A stretch of 64,000 nucleotides of DNA from the NCBI RefSeq assembly GCF_900116415.1, contig NZ_FPAP01000001.1:806001-870000 (forward strand), in the 5' to 3' direction. This DNA comes from Chryseobacterium formosense (GTDB lineage: Bacteria; Bacteroidota; Bacteroidia; Flavobacteriales; Weeksellaceae). Positions 59,423 through 64,000 of the stretch are shown piece by piece. Position 1 is the stretch's first letter. Every line of letters begins with the position of its first letter. Position numbers and translations under genes: made by a program. The notes beneath the pieces were generated by a model that was given only the letters and a program-made list of their open reading frames with translations, was not told the DNA's origin and did no database searches.

Positions 59423-59447
59423 TCGAACATCATAAAAATTTTAAGAA

Positions 59448-60518
59448 ATGATAATTCAAAAAACAGAAAACTCTAGAATTTCTACATTCGACCCGAGTAA
59501 CTTTTCTTTTGGAAATACTTTCATCGATCACATGATCATTTGCGAGTATGAAAACGGAAAGTGGGGTGATGTAAAATTGGTTCCTTATGGTCCGCTACAA
59601 TTTTCTCCTGCAATGATGGGTGTAAATTACGGACAGGCTTGTTTTGAAGGTATGAAAGCCTACAAAGATAAAGACGGACAGGTTTTCCTTTTCAGGCCCG
59701 AAAAGAATTTTGAACGTATCAATAAATCTGCAAAACGTTTGGCAATGCCGGAAGTTACAGAAGAAATGTTTTTGGATGGGTTGAAAGCATTGGTAGATAT
59801 CGACAGAGAATGGATTCCGGAAGGAGAAGGGATGTCTTTATACATCAGACCTTTGATTTTCGCTACAGAAGAGGCTTTAAAAGCAAGAGTAGCCAATAAA
59901 TATATGTTTGCAATCGTTGCAACACCTGCAAAAATGTACTATACAGAACCAGTTTCTGTAAAAATTTCAGATCACTATTCAAGAGCGGCGAGCGGTGGAG
60001 TAGGTTCTGCTAAAGCTGCAGGAAACTATGCTGCTTCTTTTTACCCGACCCAGTTGGCTATCGAAGAAGGTTATGATCAGATTATCTGGACGGATGATGC
60101 TACTCACGAATATTTTGAAGAAAGTGGGACGATGAATGTATTTGTAAGAATCAACGATACGATCTATACACCACCAACTTCTGAGAAAATTTTAGATGGT
60201 GTTACAAGAGACAGTTTTATTCAATTGGCAAAGAAGAGAGGATTTGAGGTGAAAGTAGAGCCAATTAAAGTAAAAGATGTTGTTGCAGCACAGAAAAACG
60301 GAACCCTGAAAGAAGTTTGGGGAGTAGGAACTGCGGTTGTAACGACAGTTTTCGAAGCCTTAGGTTATAATGGAGAAAAGCTTGACTTGCCAAGACTTTC
60401 TGATGAGGAAAGCTATGCAGTAATTCTTAAAAATGATTTGGTTGATTTGCAGACAAACCTTGCTGAAGATCCTTTCGGGTGGAGAGTTTTGGTTGACCAC
60501 GCTATGGAGACCGTTTAA
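59448..60518 (+). CDS. ilvE: Branched-chain amino acid aminotransferase
   Basis: This 356-residue PLP enzyme of fold type IV transaminates Leu, Ile and Val. Motifs: FGNTFIDHMIICEYENGKWG, NYGQACFEGMKAYKDKDG, LYIRPLIFATEEAL, GVGSAKAAGNYAAS (PLP Lys), DATHEYFEESGTMNVF and KILDGVTRDSFIQLA. It is the longer eukaryote-like/BCAT type 2 form usual in Bacteroidota. It is monocistronic with a perfect terminator. Confidence 0.95.
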   Translation: MIIQKTENSRISTFDPSNFSFGNTFIDHMIICEYENGKWGDVKLVPYGPLQFSPAMMGVNYGQACFEGMKAYKDKDGQVFLFRPEKNFERINKSAKRLAMPEVTEEMFLDGLKALVDIDREWIPEGEGMSLYIRPLIFATEEALKARVANKYMFAIVATPAKMYYTEPVSVKISDHYSRAASGGVGSAKAAGNYAASFYPTQLAIEEGYDQIIWTDDATHEYFEESGTMNVFVRINDTIYTPPTSEKILDGVTRDSFIQLAKKRGFEVKVEPIKVKDVVAAQKNGTLKEVWGVGTAVVTTVFEALGYNGEKLDLPRLSDEESYAVILKNDLVDLQTNLAEDPFGWRVLVDHAMETV

Positions 60519-60541
60519 TTTTAGAATTAAATATCAAATAT

Positions 60542-60571
60542 AAAGTCGGGAATTGTTCCCGACTTTTTGTT
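60542..60571 (+). terminator. Intrinsic terminator after ilvE
   Basis: AAAGTCGGGAA (60542-60552) pairs with TTCCCGACTTT (60556-60566), followed by a T run. Confidence 0.9.
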
Positions 60572-60593
60572 TTTGGCTAAATAGGTTATTTTT

Positions 60594-60669
60594 GTCATTC
60601 AGAATGGAACGAAGTGGAGTGAAGAATCTCTAATAATATATGTTGAGATTATTCCTTCGTCAGAATGAC
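60594..60669. repeat. Dispersed palindromic repeat, family A, complete copy
   Basis: The ends GTCATTC and GAATGAC are inverted, and inside are AATCTC and GAGATT, also inverted. The middle has GAATCTCTAATAATATATG. The same order of pieces appears at the left edge of the window. It is about 76 nt and noncoding, of MITE-like or REP-like style. Confidence 0.6.
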
Positions 60670-60812
60670 AAAAGCAATTAAATCTTTATGCTTAAGTCAA
60701 AAGAATATTTTAACATCAATTTTGATTTCAAAAAATGTGAAAACTTTTAATTCAATATGTTAAACAACTTTTGCCAGTAATTCCCGAAATGCTTATTTTC
60801 GCAAAAGTTTTT

Positions 60813-61322
60813 ATGAAAAAATTAGTCTTCATATCTGTTTTAAGCTTATTTAGCTGCAAAAGAAATAATCCGGTGCATCCTCCGGTTGGCGGTGTTTTGA
60901 GCCAGAATGACCTGGATGTATCTAAAAACCGCATGAGAAATCTCAATGCGATCGAAAGACAGCAGATTCAGGAATGGATCAAAGGTCAGAACGAAAAATT
61001 CTTTCCTACACAGTTGAATTACTGGACGAATGTGGAAGGTTTCGACCATAGAGAAAGAAGACCGGACGATTCGCCAATTTCGTATTCTTACGATCTTTAC
61101 GATTTTGATCAGACTAAAATTTATGACAAATCCATAAGCAGGGCGGATGCAAGATTTGGACATTTTGATGAGCTCAAAGCAGTTGAGAATGCACTTCGAT
61201 ACATGAAAAACGGTGAAGAAGTAACGCTTCTTGTTCCATCTTCATTAGCTTACGGAACTTATGGTGACCAAAATAAAATTGATAACGATATTCCTTTAAT
61301 TATAAAATTAAAAGCACTCTAA
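60813..61322 (+). CDS. gldI: GldI-like gliding-motility-associated peptidyl-prolyl isomerase lipoprotein
   Basis: This 169-residue protein from the ATG at 60813 has a lipoprotein signal (LVFISVLSLFSC, Cys about 14) and a degenerate FKBP domain: SISYSYDLYDFDQTKIYD and ENALRYMKNGEEVTLLVPSS, then LAYGTYGDQ and IPLIIKLKAL. Its size and layout fit GldI, needed for folding of gliding/T9SS surface parts in Flavobacterium. It is 1 nt from the next immunophilin gene, so the two folding factors are co-expressed. The upstream in-frame extension lacks a signal sequence and is rejected. Confidence 0.8.
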   Translation: MKKLVFISVLSLFSCKRNNPVHPPVGGVLSQNDLDVSKNRMRNLNAIERQQIQEWIKGQNEKFFPTQLNYWTNVEGFDHRERRPDDSPISYSYDLYDFDQTKIYDKSISRADARFGHFDELKAVENALRYMKNGEEVTLLVPSSLAYGTYGDQNKIDNDIPLIIKLKAL

Positions 61323-61323
61323 A

Positions 61324-62406
61324 ATGAAATTCCTAAACAAAAATATAATCTTAGCAGCGGCGAGCGTTTCGCTTTTAAGCTGTACTCCAATTTATAAAAA
61401 GATGAACGTAGACAAAGAAACTTACGAAGGGCTTAAAGACGGACTTTATGCTAATATTCAGACTACAAAAGGTAACATGATTGTAAAGTTTGAAGACAAA
61501 AAATCACCGGTAACTGTGGCTAATTTTGTTGGTCTTGCAGAAGGGAAAATCGATAATAAAGCGAAAGCAAAAGGAGTTCCTTTTTATGACGGAACTATTT
61601 TCCACAGAGTAATTAAAGATTTCATGATTCAGGGAGGTGATCCTCAGGGAACAGGAATGGGAGATCCGGGATATAAATTTGAAGACGAGAAAAACGATCT
61701 TAAACATACAGGAAAAGGTATTCTTTCTATGGCGAATTCAGGACCAAACACAAACGGTTCTCAGTTCTTCATCACGGAAGTGGCTACTCCTTGGTTAGAC
61801 GGAAGACACACGATTTTCGGATCTGTAGTTAGCGGAACTGAAACTATTGATGCTATTGCTGCTGTTGAAAAAGGAGCTCAGGATAAACCAAAAACTGACA
61901 TCGTACTTGAGAAAGTAAGCATTTTCAGCAAAGGAGACGAGTATAAAAATTACGATGCTGCAAAAACTTTCAACGAAGGAAAAGGTAAGATTGCTGCCAA
62001 TAACAAAGCAATGGCTGAAAAAGCTGAAGCTGAAGCAAAAAAAGCTTTGGAAGAATTAAAAGCTGGAATGCAGGTTACAGAATCTGGTCTTTACTATAAA
62101 ATCACTAAGAAGACTGACGGAAAAGCTGCAAAAGCTGGAGATAACGTTAAAGTTCATTATGCGGGTAAACTGACAAACGGAACTGAATTCGATTCTTCAT
62201 TCAAAAGAAATGAGCCTCTTGAATTCCCTGTAGGAACAGGTAGAGTAATCAAAGGTTGGGACGAGGGAATCTTATTGTTAAAAGAAGGTGAAACGGCTAC
62301 TTTATTGATTCCGCCAGCGATGGGTTACGGAGAAAGAGGTGCAGGAGGAGTAATTCCGCCAAACGCATGGTTAATTTTCGATGTTGAATTGGTAAAAGTA
62401 CCTTAA
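61324..62406 (+). CDS. Dual cyclophilin-FKBP peptidyl-prolyl isomerase lipoprotein
   Basis: This 360-residue protein has a lipoprotein signal (AASVSLLSC), a cyclophilin domain (about 40-205: FHRVIKDFMIQGGDPQGTG, GPNTNGSQFFITEVATPWLD), a charged helical linker (AMAEKAEAEAKKALEELKA) and a full FKBP domain (about 255-360: VKVHYAGKLTNGTEFDSSF, GRVIKGWDEGILLLKEGE, IPPAMGYGERGAGGVIPPNA). It has both major immunophilin folds in one chain. It probably folds exported proteins at the outer membrane. It is the second gene of the gldI operon. Confidence 0.94.
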   Translation: MKFLNKNIILAAASVSLLSCTPIYKKMNVDKETYEGLKDGLYANIQTTKGNMIVKFEDKKSPVTVANFVGLAEGKIDNKAKAKGVPFYDGTIFHRVIKDFMIQGGDPQGTGMGDPGYKFEDEKNDLKHTGKGILSMANSGPNTNGSQFFITEVATPWLDGRHTIFGSVVSGTETIDAIAAVEKGAQDKPKTDIVLEKVSIFSKGDEYKNYDAAKTFNEGKGKIAANNKAMAEKAEAEAKKALEELKAGMQVTESGLYYKITKKTDGKAAKAGDNVKVHYAGKLTNGTEFDSSFKRNEPLEFPVGTGRVIKGWDEGILLLKEGETATLLIPPAMGYGERGAGGVIPPNAWLIFDVELVKVP

Positions 62407-62427
62407 TCAACACTCATAAAATATCTT

Positions 62428-62457
62428 AAACCGTCTTGTGAAAGGCGGTTTTTTTAT
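62428..62457 (+). terminator. Intrinsic terminator after the immunophilin
   Basis: AAACCGTCTT pairs with AAGGCGGTTT (one mismatch) around a short loop, followed by T7. Confidence 0.85.
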
Positions 62458-62472
62458 TACTTTTAAGTCTTT

Positions 62473-62505
62473 AAACCTCACAGGTTTTCAAAACCTATGA
62501 GGTTT
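62473..62505. repeat. Near-perfect palindrome, dispersed type
   Basis: AAACCTCACAGGTTTT and AAAACCTATGAGGTTT form a 16-bp hairpin with one mismatch. It stands between the terminator and the next gene and has no T run. Elements of this sequence style are common in flavobacterial spacers. Confidence 0.55.
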
Positions 62506-62528
62506 CATATAAATAATTAAAATCTAAA

Positions 62529-63104
62529 ATGAAAACAAGATTCATCACAGCACTTTTTATACTGTTTTCTCTGATTTCTTTCGCGCAGACAAAAGCAAAT
62601 GCAGAGGATCAGTCTATCAGAAAATCACTGGTTTATTTTGCCAATACCATTAAATACAAAAAGATTGATCAGACTGTAGACTGTTTCTATCCAAAGTTTT
62701 TTACGGTTGTCAACAAAGAACAGTTCACCCAAATGCTGAACATGACCTATAATAATCCGTTTGTGAAGATTGATGTTTTGGATATGAAATTTGCTTCAGT
62801 CGGAAAACCTGAATTGGTAGACGGTGAAAATTTCTCTATCACAAGTTATTATTTAAAACTCAAAGCAGATGTAAGCTCGATGAATGAAGAAATGAAAAAA
62901 TCTATTTCAGAAATGCTGACTAAAAAATATGGAAAAGGCAGCGTGGAATATCTTGCTAAAGAAGGCGCTTATGTTATCAATGCTCCGATGAAAATGGTTG
63001 CCGTTTCAAAAGATAAGAAAAACTGGAAAGTGGTTTTCGCCGATGCAGAATATAAAAAACAGCTGGAAAAAGTTCTTCCGAAAAAGATTTTAGATAAATT
63101 GTAA
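62529..63104 (+). CDS. Uncharacterised secreted protein, 191 residues
   Basis: It has a signal peptide (ITALFILFSLISFAQ) and a mature part of about 175 residues with IRKSLVYFANTIKYKKIDQT and FYPKFFTVVNKEQFTQMLNM. This is a helix-rich start and a beta-sheet centre with a charged C-terminus (KDKKNWKVVFADAEYKKQL). The order suggests an NTF2/SnoaL-like cone fold (FYPKFFTVVNKEQF), but no motif proves it. It has its own terminator. Confidence 0.65.
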   Translation: MKTRFITALFILFSLISFAQTKANAEDQSIRKSLVYFANTIKYKKIDQTVDCFYPKFFTVVNKEQFTQMLNMTYNNPFVKIDVLDMKFASVGKPELVDGENFSITSYYLKLKADVSSMNEEMKKSISEMLTKKYGKGSVEYLAKEGAYVINAPMKMVAVSKDKKNWKVVFADAEYKKQLEKVLPKKILDKL

Positions 63105-63109
63105 TTGAA

Positions 63110-63137
63110 AAGCCGATTCGAGAGAGTCGGTTTTTTT
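63110..63137 (+). terminator. Intrinsic terminator
   Basis: CCGATTC (63113-63119) pairs with GAGTCGG (63124-63130), followed by a T7 run. Confidence 0.8.
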
Positions 63138-63192
63138 ATAACCTATAGGATTTGATTTTCAAAACTTTAAAAATTGTATTTGATTCAAAAAA

Positions 63193-63831
63193 CTACTTCT
63201 TTTTTCGACGCATCCAAATTAGAATTAAAATAATAACCAATAAAACAGAAATAATTACGATAAAGAAGACTCTCTGCTTCTCAATTTCTTCAGAAAGTTT
63301 TTGATTGCTCAGCTTTAAATTAGTAACATCTTTATGAGGATACCTATCTTCAAGTTCTATAATATCTGATATCGTTTCTGTGTTTTTGGTTTGCTTAGAT
63401 TTATTTTCCTGACTGAGTTTTTTAAGGAGAAGATAATCATCTTGATCTAAGTTGTTTATTAATTGTGTTGCGGAGCAGTGAGTTGTATAAAAGAAGGTTG
63501 TGTCAGGATCAAAATATCCAAAAATCAAATATTTTCCTTTTTCTCTGAACATAAAATCGCAGGAGTTAAGCTGCTGTCCGAAAAAAGTAATTTCTGTACT
63601 TTTAAAATCATCTTCTAAAAATTTGTAAATCTTTTCAATCTTTACTTTTGAAAGTGAATTTTCAACATTCGAATATCCTGTCTTGTATGAAGTATTGATA
63701 TCATAAACACTTCCGATGAATACAATATCTGCAGATTTAAAGGAACTTTCAATATCGGGTTCATAAGCACATTTGCATCCAAAAATATTAATTGATAATA
63801 AAAGCAAAAAATAAAAAAGAAATGTTTTCAT
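63193..63831 (-). CDS. Secreted TIMP/netrin-like domain protein with C-terminal membrane helix
   Basis: This 212-residue protein has a signal peptide ending before CKCAYEPDIESSF, so a Cys-x-Cys pair begins the mature chain. SADIVFIGSVYDIN, LNSCDFMFREKGKYLIFGY and TTHCSATQL follow, giving four Cys spaced as in netrin-like (NTR/TIMP) domains. A coiled stretch (LKLSNQKLSEEIEKQ) precedes a C-terminal helix (FFIVIISVLLVIILILIWM) and a basic end. It would be a membrane-anchored extracytoplasmic protein. The ATG at 63831 gives the best signal peptide. Function is unknown. Confidence 0.75.
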   Translation of the reverse strand: MKTFLFYFLLLLSINIFGCKCAYEPDIESSFKSADIVFIGSVYDINTSYKTGYSNVENSLSKVKIEKIYKFLEDDFKSTEITFFGQQLNSCDFMFREKGKYLIFGYFDPDTTFFYTTHCSATQLINNLDQDDYLLLKKLSQENKSKQTKNTETISDIIELEDRYPHKDVTNLKLSNQKLSEEIEKQRVFFIVIISVLLVIILILIWMRRKKK

Positions 63832-64000
63832 TGAGTATGACAAATGATTATTAAATTTAAAATTATTAGCAAATATGTTGATATATTAAGCTACTTCCAA
63901 ATTATTAATTACCAATCACCCATTACTAATATTTCAAAACCGAATATCATAAAATCTCTCTCCAATTCCGTATATTTGGGGAAAATTTTACAAAATGATC

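Overview
The window looks like a chromosomal segment from a Chryseobacterium-like flavobacterium (Bacteroidota, Weeksellaceae). The evidence is low GC, many genes preceded by the Bacteroidota -7 box TAnnTTTG, a type IX secretion (T9SS) sorting domain, GLPGLI-family proteins, lipoproteins with the SKDDDE-type export signal, a GldI homologue, DUF4294, and a zeaxanthin-type carotenoid operon. No tRNA, rRNA, CRISPR array, insertion sequence or prophage was seen. Most genes are ordinary chromosomal genes in short operons, separated by clear hairpin terminators.

Layout. 0-4.3 kb: an S1/P1 nuclease, then three genes of a Bacteroidota type VI secretion system (tssG-, tssN- and tssK-like). 4.5-16.9 kb: a class V aminotransferase fold enzyme, an S9 peptidase, a Crp/Fnr regulator, three GNAT acetyltransferases, a GLPGLI protein, a MATE exporter, a sigma-54 type response regulator without a DNA-binding domain, YggS, a polysaccharide deacetylase lipoprotein and a DUF72 protein. 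17-20.9 kb: a copper P-type ATPase with unusually many metal-binding modules, next to a regulator joining a CxxC metal-binding-like domain to an AraC domain. 21-27 kb: an RRM protein, a BlaI-like repressor, a PAP2-like membrane protein, pyruvate dehydrogenase E1 alpha and E2, and a GLPGLI gene with a decayed tandem copy. 27-34.7 kb: a membrane-anchored TPR/AraC regulator and many small genes, with candidate small RNAs. 34.9-40.8 kb: a seven-gene operon marR-crtI-crtB-SRPBCC-crtZ-crtY-phr, pairing carotenoid pigment synthesis with DNA photorepair under a promoter covered by inverted repeats. 40.9-49.4 kb: a T9SS cargo protein, a TPR/LuxR-like regulator, a large uncharacterised cysteine-containing protein, a CLC-F fluoride exporter behind a fluoride riboswitch, an MBL hydrolase and a TetR regulator. 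49.5-64 kb: dnaX with an A10 slippage site, a DAHP synthase/chorismate mutase behind a Phe/Tyr/Trp-rich leader ORF, rsgA, ndk, rpe, M42 peptidase, mnmD, ilvE, gldI and a dual cyclophilin-FKBP immunophilin.

The most interesting signals are regulatory: (i) a TTG-started 48-codon ORF ending in an aromatic-rich run in the 5' leader of the first enzyme of aromatic amino-acid synthesis; (ii) a fluoride riboswitch whose downstream hairpin can mask the start region of the CLC-F gene; (iii) the dnaX A10 run joining gamma and tau frames; (iv) the alternating half-sites over the carotenoid/photolyase promoter; (v) several small noncoding candidates, two of which can pair over 15 nt. Intergenic DNA also carries at least three families of imperfect palindromic dispersed repeats.

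Limits: all calls come from reading sequence and translated ORFs. No database search, structure folding or expression data was available.
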